Source: Microbacteriaceae bacterium X2B | GTDB taxonomy: Bacteria; Actinomycetota; Actinomycetes; Actinomycetales; Microbacteriaceae | Length of the DNA stretch: 64,000 nt | Direction: 5' to 3' | Assembly (NCBI GenBank): GCA_005502445.1 | Contig: SCPB01000002.1 | Span: 62,001 to 126,000 of the forward strand | Part shown: positions 1 to 8,215 of the stretch, in pieces | Layout of the letters: each line of letters starts with the position of its first letter | How positions within the stretch are numbered: position 1 is the stretch's first letter | Translations under genes and position numbers: made by a program | Notes under the pieces: generated by a model | The model's input: only the letters and a program-made list of their open reading frames with translations | Database searches by the model: none | Told to the model about the DNA's origin: nothing

Positions 1-1
1 C

Positions 2-148
2 GATGAGGCGCCGACGACGCCGGGTACGGCCGCGGGGGGCTCCGCCGACGCGACGGCCGGCGCGCCCGAGAGGGAGTCGGCCTACGCGCAACGCCAGCGA
101 CTGCTGCGGGAGGGCGCGGCCGCCCCCTTCGACGGCGAGGCGACCTAG
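2..148 (+). CDS. C-terminal tail of an unidentified protein (partial)
   Basis: Only the last 48 codons lie in the window, ending with TAG at 146-148. The visible tail is rich in Ala, Gly, Thr and Pro and then charged (ERESAYAQRQRLLREG), finishing in APFDGEAT. The low-complexity composition looks like a disordered C-terminus. There is not enough sequence to name a family. No terminator hairpin is evident before the next gene. Confidence 0.45.
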   Translation, partial: DEAPTTPGTAAGGSADATAGAPERESAYAQRQRLLREGAAAPFDGEAT

Positions 149-284
149 CGGGTGAAGCCCAGCCCCGGAGCGGTGCGACCGCGGTAGAGCGCTCTCGGCG
201 TCTCAACCGAGCATAAGTGGCGGTCAAACCATCGCGTGACGCTTTATGATAATCATGATGAGCGTTGCAAACGGAGTTACAAAC

Positions 285-1430
285 ATGTTGTTCCAGGCGC
301 CTCAACTCGACGACCGCGAACTGAACGTGCTGGAGCAGATCGGCGCGCTCAAAAAGTCCCTCCGTTGGCAGCTCTACGAACCGCGCAGATGGTCGGGGGC
401 GCTTCGCCGGATGGCGTTCGCGCGGAACATCCAGGGCTCGAACAGCATCGAGGGCTATGAGGCCGCCCTCGATGACGCGGCCGCTGTGGCACTCGGCGAA
501 GAGCCGCTGGACGCGACAACCGAGACTCGGCTCGCTCTTGAGGGCTACCGAAACGCTATGACATACGTACTGCAAGTGGTACAGGAGCCCGATCTCGTCA
601 TCTCTGAGGACTTGGTCAAGAGCCTTCACTTCATGATGACGAGCTACGACCTCAAGAACCGCCCGGGGCGCTGGCGAGTCGGCCAGATATTCGTCCGGAA
701 CGACCGCACGGGCGACATCGTGCATGAGGGGGTCGACATCGAGCGAGTACCGGAACTGATGTCGGCCCTCATCACGTCGATGAATGGTGGCGCCGGCGAC
801 GCCGTCGTCCGCGCGGCGATGGCTCACCTGAACCTCGTCATGATCCACCCCTTCCGCGACGGCAACGGCCGGATGGCTCGCTGTCTGCAAAGCCTCGTGC
901 TCGCAGCCGATGGCACGCTCGCGCCGGTGTTCATGAGCGTTGAGGAATACCTCGGACGGAACACGCAGGATTACTACGACGTGCTCGGCGATGTCGGTGG
1001 CGGTGGTTGGCAGCCTGAACGTGATGCGCGCCCCTGGATTCGCTTCATGTTGACGGCTCATCTCAAGCAAGCGATCACGCTGCAGCGTCGAGTGCGTGCG
1101 AGTGAGCAGGTATGGTCTGAGCTCGAGCGGCTCACTCAGGACCGTCGCGTTCCCGAACGCACTCTTCCGGCCTTGTTCGATGCCGTTTTCGGATATCGCG
1201 TGCGAAGGGCGACTTACATGGCGGCTCTCGAGGACAGCGATGTTGTTGTTTCGGAGCAGACCGCGACGCGCGACTTCAAGGCCTTGGTCGACGCTGGTCT
1301 GCTCGAGCCACACGGCGACAAGCGCGGTCGCTACTACACAGGTGCTGGACCGTTGACCGATATCCGCGAGCGCGTGCACGAGACGAGGGCGCCGAAGGAC
1401 CGATCGGATCCATTCGCCGACGCCGGGTAG
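285..1430 (+). CDS. Fic family AMPylase, class II (self-inhibited)
   Basis: Fic domain protein that would transfer AMP (or a related nucleotide moiety) from ATP to a hydroxyl on a target protein. The core motif HPFRDGNGRMAR is complete, with catalytic His at about residue 188. An N-terminal SNSIEG at about residues 52-57 fits the inhibitory (S/T)xxxE(G/N) helix motif, so the protein is class II and should need no separate antitoxin. The C-terminal 100 residues look like the winged-helix segment common in this group. The ATG at 285 is preferred over the in-frame ATG at 246 because CGGAG sits 8 nt upstream of it; 381 aa results. It stands alone, convergent with the disrupted LysR gene. Target unknown. 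Confidence 0.88.
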   Translation: MLFQAPQLDDRELNVLEQIGALKKSLRWQLYEPRRWSGALRRMAFARNIQGSNSIEGYEAALDDAAAVALGEEPLDATTETRLALEGYRNAMTYVLQVVQEPDLVISEDLVKSLHFMMTSYDLKNRPGRWRVGQIFVRNDRTGDIVHEGVDIERVPELMSALITSMNGGAGDAVVRAAMAHLNLVMIHPFRDGNGRMARCLQSLVLAADGTLAPVFMSVEEYLGRNTQDYYDVLGDVGGGGWQPERDARPWIRFMLTAHLKQAITLQRRVRASEQVWSELERLTQDRRVPERTLPALFDAVFGYRVRRATYMAALEDSDVVVSEQTATRDFKALVDAGLLEPHGDKRGRYYTGAGPLTDIRERVHETRAPKDRSDPFADAG

Positions 1431-1463
1431 TGGCCGAGCGCCCCGCCTGGTTCTGCAGCGCCC

Positions 1464-2259
1464 CTACGGCGTGCGGTAGCGCGCCGAGACGAGTTCGGCC
1501 TCGTGCTGCAGCAGTTCGACGACGCGCCGCACGCTCGGGCGCTCGGCGCGGTCGGATCGCATGAGCACCGAGATCTGCCGCTCCGCCCGGATGCCCGCGA
1601 TGGGGCGGGTGATGAGCCCGTCGCCGTGGCTGCGCGTGGTGTACCGCGGCAGGATGGCGATGCCGACGCCCGCCGCGACGAGCGCCTCGACGATGAGGTT
1701 GTCCATGACGCGCTGCACGATGCGCGGGGCCCGCCCCGAGGCTGCCGCGAGCATGTCGTGCACGCGGTCGTACGGGTAGCCGACCGGCGCGCCGATCCAG
1801 GCCTCCTCGGCGACGTCGCCCGGCCGGATGGCCGCTTTCGCGGCGAGGGGATGCCCGACCGGCAGGGCGATGTCGAACGGCTCGCTCATGAGGTGTTCGG
1901 TCCGCAATCCCCGCTCGCGCCAGTGCGGCGGAACCCCTTGGGAGTCGGCGATCACGACGTCGTAGTCGGGGGTCAGGCTCGCGAAGTCGGGCAGGGCGAG
2001 GTCGTGGTCGGTCACGACGACGTCGAGGCCCGGTTCGTCATCGATCGCCCGCAGAAGTCCCGGCAGCAGCATCTGGCCGGCGGTCGGGAAGGTGCTGAGG
2101 CTCACGGTGCCGGTCGGGGCGAGCTTGAACTCCTCCCACAGCGCCTCGGCCGACTCGATCGCGACGGCGATGCTGCGCGCGGTGTCGGCGAGCGCCTGGC
2201 CCGCACCGGTGAGGACGACGCCTCGACCCTGCCGCTCGGTGAGGGCGACGCCGGCCTCC
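1464..2259 (-). pseudogene. LysR-family regulator, 3' part, split by an insertion sequence
   Basis: This piece carries the end of the LysR DNA-binding domain (EAGVALTERQGRGVVLTGAG) and the whole substrate-binding domain. It is separated from its start by the insertion sequence at 2260-3676. Removing the element and one copy of the 8-bp duplication rejoins it in frame with the 5' part at 3677-3806, giving 918 nt, or 305 residues, the usual LysR length. The gene was therefore intact until a single transposition. A GTG at 2105 could start an effector-domain-only polypeptide, but it would lack the helix-turn-helix and so probably could not bind DNA. Confidence 0.9.
2252..2259. repeat. Target-site duplication, left copy
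   Basis: CGGCCTCC, identical to 3677-3684. An 8-bp duplication is typical of IS256-family transposition. Confidence 0.9.
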
Positions 2260-3676
2260 GGTCAAGTCCTCGGACGTGGTGTATCTGATCTGTGATCCTT
2301 CGCGGTCTGAGTTCAAGCGGTGAGCACGTGGATGTCGGGGCCGGTCACCTCCTCGGGGTCGGGGTCGCCGACGCGGCGGGCTCGGGCGAGGGCGTCGAGG
2401 CCGAGGTAGCGGCGTTGCTCGGCCCATTCATCGTGCTGCTCGGCCAGGACCGCGCCGACCAGGCGGATGATGCTGTCGCGGTCGGGGAAGATCCCCACGA
2501 CGTCGGTGCGGCGGCGGATCTCCCGGTTCAGCCGCTCGGTGGGGTTGTTCGACCAGATCTGCTTCCAGATCTCCTTCGGGAACACCGTGAACGCGAGGAT
2601 CTCCTCACGCGCCGCCTCGAGGTGGTCGAAGCTCTTCGGCAGCTTGTGCTCGAGAGCGGCGAGGACCCGGTCGAACTGCGCGTGCACGGCCTCCTTGTCG
2701 GGCTGGTCGAACACGGTCTGCAGCAGTGTCTTCACCCACGGCCAGGAGCTCTTCGGTGTGGTCGCCATCAGGTTCGCCGCGTAGTGCGTTCGGCATCTCT
2801 GCCAGCCCGCTCCGGGCAGCGTCGCGCCGGCAGCCGCGACGAGTCCGGCGTGCGCGTCGGAGGTGACGAGCTTCACCCCGGTCAGCCCGCGGGCGACGAG
2901 GTCGCGGAAGAACGTCAGCCAGCCCGCGCCGTCCTCGGTGGAGCTGGTCTGCAGGCCGAGGATCTCCCGGTAGCCGTCGGCGTTCACCCCGGTCGCCAGG
3001 AGCACGGCGACCTTGATCACCCGCCCACCCTCACGGACCTTCATCGTGAGCGCGTCCGCAGCAACAAAGGTGTACGGGCCCTGATCCAGAGGTCTGGTGC
3101 GGAACTGCTCGACCTGCTCGTCCAGGTCTTTCGCCATCTCCGACACCTGCGACTTGGACAAACCCGTGATCCCGAGAGACTGCACGAGATCATTCATCCG
3201 CCGGGTCGAGACCCCGAGGAGGTAGCTGGTGGCGACCACCGTGGTCAGCGCGGCCTCCGCACGCCGGCGCCGCTGAAGCAGCCACTCCGGGAAGTAGGTG
3301 CCCTGCCGCAGCTTCGGGATCGCGACATCGACCGTCCCTGCCCGGGTGTGGAAGTCGCGGTGTCGATACCCATTGCGACGATTCGTGCGGTCCGGACTGG
3401 TCATGCCGTACGAGGCGCCGCAGACCTGGTCCGCGTCCGCGGACAGCAGCGTGTTGATGAACGTGGTCAGCATCTGCCGCAGCAGATCCGGAGACGCCTG
3501 AGCGAGGTGCTCCTCGAGGAAACGGGCAGGGTCGATATCGTGGGGTGCGACGGTCATCGTCGGGGTCCTTTCGAGATGGATTTAGCGGTTCTCTCGAAGA
3601 ATCACGCGGTGACCGTCGCTACGTCTGCAGCGACACGCTCACCGGGGATCCGTACACCACCATGCCGGACGCAACC
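2260..3676 (-). mobile_element. IS256-family insertion sequence, complete (1417 bp)
   Basis: Bounded by the 8-bp direct repeat CGGCCTCC. The ends are imperfect 24-bp inverted repeats: the left begins GGTCAAGTCC and the right (reverse complement) begins GGTTGCGTCC, and both end GTGGTGTA, with 15 of 24 positions equal. One intact transposase gene fills the element. Size, duplication length and transposase family agree. The intact gene, matching duplications and perfectly restorable target gene all suggest a recent insertion. Confidence 0.9.
2313..3557 (-). CDS. IS256-family transposase
   Basis: DDE transposase of 414 aa, full length for the family. Candidate catalytic residues are Asp168 (in VAADALTMKV), Asp234 (in LVTSDAHAGL) and the Glu of the conserved block NNPTERLNREIRRRT at about residues 338-351. 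It lies on the minus strand, transcribed in the same direction as the LysR gene it interrupts. There is no frameshift or internal stop, so the element is probably still able to transpose. Confidence 0.95.
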   Translation of the reverse strand: MTVAPHDIDPARFLEEHLAQASPDLLRQMLTTFINTLLSADADQVCGASYGMTSPDRTNRRNGYRHRDFHTRAGTVDVAIPKLRQGTYFPEWLLQRRRRAEAALTTVVATSYLLGVSTRRMNDLVQSLGITGLSKSQVSEMAKDLDEQVEQFRTRPLDQGPYTFVAADALTMKVREGGRVIKVAVLLATGVNADGYREILGLQTSSTEDGAGWLTFFRDLVARGLTGVKLVTSDAHAGLVAAAGATLPGAGWQRCRTHYAANLMATTPKSSWPWVKTLLQTVFDQPDKEAVHAQFDRVLAALEHKLPKSFDHLEAAREEILAFTVFPKEIWKQIWSNNPTERLNREIRRRTDVVGIFPDRDSIIRLVGAVLAEQHDEWAEQRRYLGLDALARARRVGDPDPEEVTGPDIHVLTA

Positions 3677-3684
3677 CGGCCTCC
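3677..3684. repeat. Target-site duplication, right copy
   Basis: CGGCCTCC, the second copy of the 8-bp repeat at 2252-2259, flanking the insertion sequence. Confidence 0.9.
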
Positions 3685-3806
3685 CGCTCGAGCAGTTTGA
3701 GCTGCTGCGAGACGGCGCTCGGAGTGCGGTGGGTCGCGGTGGCGACGGCGGTCACCGAGCCGCGGTCGGCGAGTTCGCGCAAGAGCTCCAATCGGCGCAC
3801 ATCCAT
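3677..3806 (-). pseudogene. LysR-family regulator, 5' part (helix-turn-helix start)
   Basis: Starts with ATG at 3806 (MDVRRLELLRELADRG) and contains most of the LysR winged helix-turn-helix, including TPSAVSQQLKLLEREAG, before running into the insertion sequence. It joins in frame to 1464-2259 once the element is removed. It is divergent from the 36-aa gene at 3903; the 96 bp between them would have held both promoters. Confidence 0.88.
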
Positions 3807-3902
3807 GTAGACAGACTAAAGCATTAATGAAGAAACAATCGATTGTGCTAATGGGTGCGAAGCGATGGAATGGCTCTGTTCAGGAAAAGGAGAACTCGGA
3901 CC

Positions 3903-4013
3903 ATGCTCGCTGGAATCCTCATCATCGCCCTGCTCGGCCTCGCCGGCGCGGTCTCGACCGCCGTCATGACGGCCTCGGACGGCTACCGCCGGTTGCCGAC
4001 CGTCCAGCGCTGA
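3903..4013 (+). CDS. 36-residue membrane peptide, divergent from the LysR gene
   Basis: A small reading frame with a strong ribosome binding site (AAGGAGA ending about 12 nt before the ATG). The product is one hydrophobic helix (LAGILIIALLGLAGAVSTAV) followed by a short polar tail, TASDGYRRLPTVQR. Helix then basic tail suggests a single-pass membrane peptide with its C-terminus in the cytoplasm. It is divergent from the interrupted LysR gene and may have been its regulatory target. No function can be assigned. Confidence 0.6.
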   Translation: MLAGILIIALLGLAGAVSTAVMTASDGYRRLPTVQR

Positions 4014-4023
4014 CCGGCCGCGC

Positions 4024-5139
4024 TCAGCGCGGCGAGACGGTGAGCGGCCGACCCGCGAGGCCCCGCCCGCGTGCCGCGATCGTCGCCGCGAGCGCGCGGA
4101 TCGCCGCCCCCGCCGCATCGGCCTCGTCGAGCACGATCGGCACCCCCGCGTCGCCGCCCTCGCGCAGCGCGACCGACAGCGGCACCTGCGCGAGCAGCGG
4201 CACCGCGAGGCGCGCGGCCGTCTCGGCGCCGCCGCCCGAGCCGAAGAGCTCGAGCAGGCTGCCATCGCCCTGCACGAGACCCGCCATGTTCTCGACCACG
4301 CCGATGACGGTCTGCCCGGTCTGGCGGGCGACGAGGGCCGAGCGCTCGGCGACGTCGGCCGCGGCCCGCTGCGGCGTCGTGACGACGAGCACCTCCGCGT
4401 GCGGCAGCAGCTGCCCCACCGAGATCGCGACGTCGCCCGTGCCGGGCGGCATGTCGAGCAGGAGCACGTCGAGGTCGCCGAAGTAGACCTCGGTGAGGAA
4501 CTGCTGCACCGTGCGGTGCAGCATCGGCCCGCGCCACGAGACGGCCGTGCGCTCGTCGACGAACATGCCGATCGAGATGACGGCGACGTCGTGCGCGCGC
4601 GGCGGCATGATCGCCTCGCCGACGCGCGTCGGCTTCGCTCCGGCGATGCCGAGCAGCCCCGGGATCGAGAAGCCGAACACGTCGGCGTCGACGAGCCCGA
4701 CCCGCAGCCCCTGCCGTGCGAGCGCGACCGCGAGGTTGGCGGTGATGGTGCTCTTGCCGACGCCGCCCTTGCCGCTCGTCACGGCGATGACCCGCGTGAG
4801 CGAGTCGGCGGTGAAGGGCATCGACGGCCGGTCGCCGCGCAGGCGGGCGATGAGGGCATCCCTCGCGGCTCTGTCCATGACGCCGACCGCGATGTCGACG
4901 ACCGCGACGCCGGGCACCGAGGATGCCGCCTCGCGCACGTCGCGCTCGATGCGGTCGGCGGCGGGGCAGCCCACGATCGTGAGCTCGAGCTCGATCGAGA
5001 CCCGGTCGCCCTCGACGCTGACGCGGGGGATCATGCCGAGCTCGGTGACGGGCCGGCGCAGCTCGGGGTCGATGACCCGCTCGAGGGCGCGTCGCACCTG
5101 CTGCTCGGTCGGCGCCCCCGGCGCCGGGCCCTCAGCCAC
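4024..5139 (-). CDS. Mrp/NBP35-family Fe-S cluster carrier ATPase
   Basis: P-loop ATPase of the Mrp/NBP35 group (371 aa), thought to load or carry Fe-S clusters in the cytoplasm. Residues 10-95 form an N-terminal MIP18/DUF59 domain. A deviant Walker [11 protein letters not shown], is at about 122-131, followed by [12 protein letters not shown] and LDMPPGTGD, all standard for Mrp. No CxxC pair is obvious in the C-terminal part. The GTG at 5139 is preferred: it overlaps the stop of the upstream DUF1003 gene by 8 nt, implying translational coupling, and it puts the start right before the DUF59 domain. Part of a minus-strand operon with the next two genes. Confidence 0.9.
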   Translation of the reverse strand: MAEGPAPGAPTEQQVRRALERVIDPELRRPVTELGMIPRVSVEGDRVSIELELTIVGCPAADRIERDVREAASSVPGVAVVDIAVGVMDRAARDALIARLRGDRPSMPFTADSLTRVIAVTSGKGGVGKSTITANLAVALARQGLRVGLVDADVFGFSIPGLLGIAGAKPTRVGEAIMPPRAHDVAVISIGMFVDERTAVSWRGPMLHRTVQQFLTEVYFGDLDVLLLDMPPGTGDVAISVGQLLPHAEVLVVTTPQRAAADVAERSALVARQTGQTVIGVVENMAGLVQGDGSLLELFGSGGGAETAARLAVPLLAQVPLSVALREGGDAGVPIVLDEADAAGAAIRALAATIAARGRGLAGRPLTVSPR

Positions 5140-5695
5140 GACGGCTGCGCTCGACGTCGTCCTCCGCGGCAGCCGCGTCCTCCGCCTCCGAGCGGTCGAG
5201 CTCCTCCAGCAGGGTGCGCAGCTCGGAGCGGATGAACTCCTTCGTGGCGACATCCTTCATCGCCAGGCGCAGTGCGACGACCTCGCGGGCGAGGTACTCG
5301 GTGTCGGCGAGGTTGCGCTCGGCGCGCTGGCGGTCCTGCTCGATCTGCACGCGGTCGCGGTCGTCCTGCCGGTTCTGCGCGAGCAGGATCATCGGGGCGG
5401 CGTACGAGGCCTGCAGCGAGAGGATGAGCGTGAGGAGCGTGAAGTTCTGCACGCGCGGGTCGAACTGCGCGCTCTCGGGCGCGAGCGTGTTGTAGGTCAG
5501 CCAGACGGCGACGATGACGGTCATGCCGACGAGGAACCACGGCGTGCCCATGCCGCGGGCGAAGGCCTCGGACAAGCGCCCCATGCGGTCGCGGCTCTGG
5601 AACTGCGGCCGGAAGATCGGGCGCCGCTGCGTCTTGGGCGCGTCGAGGTCGTCCCGTCGACCACCGAGCCCGGGCCGCCGGCGCTCAGCGGCCAT
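5132..5695 (-). CDS. DUF1003 membrane protein
   Basis: A 187-aa protein with a charged N-terminus, then two hydrophobic helices ([20 protein letters not shown] and a second around [20 protein letters not shown]), then a long charged helix rich in Arg, Asp and Glu. This is the arrangement of DUF1003 proteins; the segment [17 protein letters not shown] is characteristic. Function unknown. It overlaps the MgtE-N/CBS gene upstream by 11 nt and the mrp gene downstream by 8 nt, so the three are probably co-translated. Confidence 0.85.
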   Translation of the reverse strand: MAAERRRPGLGGRRDDLDAPKTQRRPIFRPQFQSRDRMGRLSEAFARGMGTPWFLVGMTVIVAVWLTYNTLAPESAQFDPRVQNFTLLTLILSLQASYAAPMILLAQNRQDDRDRVQIEQDRQRAERNLADTEYLAREVVALRLAMKDVATKEFIRSELRTLLEELDRSEAEDAAAAEDDVERSRRG

Positions 5696-7013
5696 CGCCC
5701 GGCCCCCTCGCGGTGGTGCGGCCGACGCGCGGCACGGGGGCGGCCGAACGGCGGCGGGCCCGCGGCGGCAGCGGCTCGTCGTGCTCGGCGCTGCGCCAGT
5801 CGTCGGGCAGGAGGTAGTCGAGCACGTCGTCGATCGTGACGACGCCGACGAGCCGCCGGGTCTCGTCGACGACGGGCAGCGAGACGAGGTCGTAGCTCGC
5901 CAGCCGGCGCGAGACCTCGGCCGCCGAGGTGTCGGGCGTCACGGGCTCGATGCCTTGGTCGAGCAGGGTTCCGAGGCGCTCGTGCGGCGGGTAGCGCAGC
6001 ATGCGCTGGAAGTGCACCATGCCCAGGTAGCGGCCGGTGGGCGGCTCGTAGGGCGGCAGGGTCACGCAGATCGCCGCGCCGATCGCGGGCGCCAGCTCGT
6101 GGCGCCGGATGAGCGCGAGGCCCTCGGCGACGGTCCCGTCGGCCGAGACGATGATCGGTTCGGTCGTCATGAGGCCGCCCGCGGTGTCGGCGTCGTAGGA
6201 GAGCAGGAAGCGGACATCCTCCGCCTCCTCCGGGTCCATGAGCTCCAGGAGCGCCTCGCCGCGCTTCTCGGGCAGCTGCGCGATGAGGTCGGCGGCGTCG
6301 TCGGGCTCCATGTTGTCGAGCACGTCGGCGGCGCGGTCGTCGTCGAGCTGCGAGAGGATCTGCACCTGATCCGACTCCGGCATCTCCTCCAGGGCGTCGG
6401 CGAGGCGGTCGTCCGGCAGCTCCTCGGCGACCTCCATGCGCCGCTCCTCCGACAGCTCGAGGAGCGTGTTGGCGAGGTCGGCGGGCAGCAGGTCGGTGTA
6501 CTGCGCGATGAGCTGCTCGGCGCTCTGCCCCTCGGCACCCGCGGCGCGCTCGGTGACGTCCGTCCAGCGCGCGAAGACGGTGGCGCCCTTGGCGAACGGG
6601 GCAGGGTTCGAGCGGGGGCGGCGCAGGAAGAGCTGGCCGACCGCCCACTCGCCCGGTCCGGATTCCTCGATCGCGACATCCTCGATCGTGGCCTCGCCGC
6701 TGCCGTCGCGCATCGAGACGCGGCGGCCGATCATCTCGGCGAGCACGCGCACCTCGCCGCCGCGCTGCTCGAAGCGCCGCAGATTGATGAGCCCCGTCGT
6801 GATGATCTGCCCCGAGCCGATGCTCGTGACGCGCCCGATCGAGAGGAAGACGCGACGGCGACCGGGCACCTCGACGATGAGGCCGACGACGCGGGGGGCG
6901 TCGGTGCGCCGGTAGACGACGAGCACGTCGCGCACCTTGCCGACCTTGTCGCCGGCGGGGTCGAAGACGGAGCACCCGCTCAATCGGGCGACGAAGGCTT
7001 TCGCGGCGCTCAC
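5685..7013 (-). CDS. PRC-barrel / MgtE-N / CBS-pair protein without a transporter domain
   Basis: A 442-aa soluble protein. Residues 5-85 resemble a PRC barrel, about 150-265 is an MgtE N-terminal superhelix (LPADLANTLLELSEERR, LDDDRAADVLDNMEPDDAAD), and about 270-420 is a pair of CBS domains (DADTAGGLMTTEPI; LPVVDETRRLVGVVTIDDVL). The five-helix membrane channel of true MgtE magnesium transporters is absent, so this is the cytoplasmic sensor half alone. It may sense Mg2+ or nucleotide; no partner channel is in this window. First gene of the operon with DUF1003 and mrp; divergent from the stress protein gene across only 36 bp. Confidence 0.85.
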   Translation of the reverse strand: MSAAKAFVARLSGCSVFDPAGDKVGKVRDVLVVYRRTDAPRVVGLIVEVPGRRRVFLSIGRVTSIGSGQIITTGLINLRRFEQRGGEVRVLAEMIGRRVSMRDGSGEATIEDVAIEESGPGEWAVGQLFLRRPRSNPAPFAKGATVFARWTDVTERAAGAEGQSAEQLIAQYTDLLPADLANTLLELSEERRMEVAEELPDDRLADALEEMPESDQVQILSQLDDDRAADVLDNMEPDDAADLIAQLPEKRGEALLELMDPEEAEDVRFLLSYDADTAGGLMTTEPIIVSADGTVAEGLALIRRHELAPAIGAAICVTLPPYEPPTGRYLGMVHFQRMLRYPPHERLGTLLDQGIEPVTPDTSAAEVSRRLASYDLVSLPVVDETRRLVGVVTIDDVLDYLLPDDWRSAEHDEPLPPRARRRSAAPVPRVGRTTARGPGDGR

Positions 7014-7049
7014 GGTGAAACCCTACCGCCGGCCTGACAGAATGAGCCG

Positions 7050-7631
7050 ATGACGAACAGCAGCCCTTTCGCGCGCCGCAGCGCCCCCTCGCCGGTCGTC
7101 CCGCGGGGCGACGTACTCGGCACCTACGACAGCTACCCCGAGGCGCAGAAGGTCGTGAACCGGCTCGCGCTGGCCGACTTCCCGGTCAAGCGGCTCAGCA
7201 TCGTCGGCAACGACCTCAAGACGGTCGAGAAGATCACGGGCAAGCTCACCTACGCCCGCGCGGCGCTCGCCGGAGCCGCGAGCGGAGCGTGGTTCGGGCT
7301 CTTCCTCGGCTTGCTGCTGTTCCTGTTCTCGCCCACGGCCGACTTCGCGTTCATCATCGCCGCGGCCCTCATCGGGGCGGGCTTCGGCCTGCTGTTCGGC
7401 GTCGTCTCGTACGCCATCAACCGCCGACGTCGCGACTTCACGGCGACGCACCAGGTGCTCGCGAGCACCTACCAGGTCATCATCGACCCGAACCTCACGG
7501 CCCGCGCTCGCATGGTGCTCGCGGGGGGTGCTGATCCGGCGGGAGAGGCTGAGGATCGCGAGGATGCGCGCGCGTCGTCGCCCTCGAACGAGAGCGAGCG
7601 GCCCGCCCCGGGCTCGCCCGGCGAGAACTGA
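7050..7631 (+). CDS. General stress protein, YflT-like, two membrane helices
   Basis: 193 aa. The N-terminal part (VLGTYDSYPEAQKVVNRLAL, then KRLSIVGNDLKTVEKITG) is the alpha/beta module of the actinobacterial general stress protein family. It is followed by two Gly/Phe-rich membrane segments near residues 74-95 and 100-122, and a polar C-terminal tail. The molecular role is unknown. Divergent from the MgtE-N/CBS gene and 8 bp upstream of the thioesterase gene, so probably co-transcribed with it. Confidence 0.8.
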   Translation: MTNSSPFARRSAPSPVVPRGDVLGTYDSYPEAQKVVNRLALADFPVKRLSIVGNDLKTVEKITGKLTYARAALAGAASGAWFGLFLGLLLFLFSPTADFAFIIAAALIGAGFGLLFGVVSYAINRRRRDFTATHQVLASTYQVIIDPNLTARARMVLAGGADPAGEAEDREDARASSPSNESERPAPGSPGEN

Positions 7632-7639
7632 GGCCGGCG

Positions 7640-8101
7640 ATGGCCGAGCAGACCGCCCCCGACGCGCCCGTCATGAACTTCTACACGCGCCGCTGGGTGC
7701 GGCCGGAGGACCTCAACGCCAACGGCACGCTGTTCGGCGGCAGTCTGCTGCGCTGGATCGACGAGGAGGCGGCGATCTACGCGATCCTGCAGCTCGGCAA
7801 CGAGCGCGTGGTCACCAAGTACATGTCCGAGATCGACTTCGTGAGCTCGGCGTGGGAAGGCGATCTCATCGAACTCGGTCTCGTCGCGACGCACTTCGGG
7901 CGCACCTCGATGACGATGCGCTGCGAAGTGCGCAACATGATCACGCGCGACAGCATCCTCACCATCAACAAGATCGTGTTCGTCGGCCTCGACGAGCACG
8001 GATCGCCCCTCGAGCACGGCTACTCGAGCATCACCTACGACCGTGATCGCATTCCGCGGCGTCACGGCTCGCCGATTCCGCAGGCGCGGCCCGAGCGATG
8101 A
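7640..8101 (+). CDS. Acyl-CoA thioesterase, hotdog fold (YciA-like)
   Basis: 153 aa. The hotdog signature NGTLFGGSLLRWIDEEAA carries the helix and conserved Asp/Glu expected for hydrolysis of acyl-CoA thioesters, followed by SEIDFVSSAWEGDLIELG as in YciA/BFIT-type enzymes. Cytoplasmic; the acyl chain preference cannot be read from sequence. It follows the stress protein gene by 8 bp and ends 43 bp before the first predicted operator of the inositol cluster. Confidence 0.85.
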   Translation: MAEQTAPDAPVMNFYTRRWVRPEDLNANGTLFGGSLLRWIDEEAAIYAILQLGNERVVTKYMSEIDFVSSAWEGDLIELGLVATHFGRTSMTMRCEVRNMITRDSILTINKIVFVGLDEHGSPLEHGYSSITYDRDRIPRRHGSPIPQARPER

Positions 8102-8143
8102 GGCGCGACGACTCGGGCTGGCGCGGTGGCAGTGCGCGGGGTA

Positions 8144-8153
8144 TGTTAGGACA
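8144..8153 (+). promoter_or_regulatory. Predicted GntR operator upstream of the inositol operon
   Basis: TGTTAGGACA, 63 bp before the first gene of the inositol cluster. The same 10-mer, or TGTCAGGACA, recurs at 9241 (inverted), 18545 and 22605. The TATGTT at 8142-8147 overlaps it and could act as a -10. Assignment to the GntR repressor at 21797 is inferred from co-location. Confidence 0.6.
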
Positions 8154-8215
8154 AACGCACAAACTCTCCCGCTGAGGCCGTGATCGCGGCGGGCGACTCG
8201 ATGAGGAGTCCTGCC

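Noticed and set aside
4024-5253. Longer mrp start at 5253
   Set aside because: The extra 38 residues are Arg/Ser-rich shadow sequence within the DUF1003 gene; the GTG at 5139 places the start before the DUF59 domain.
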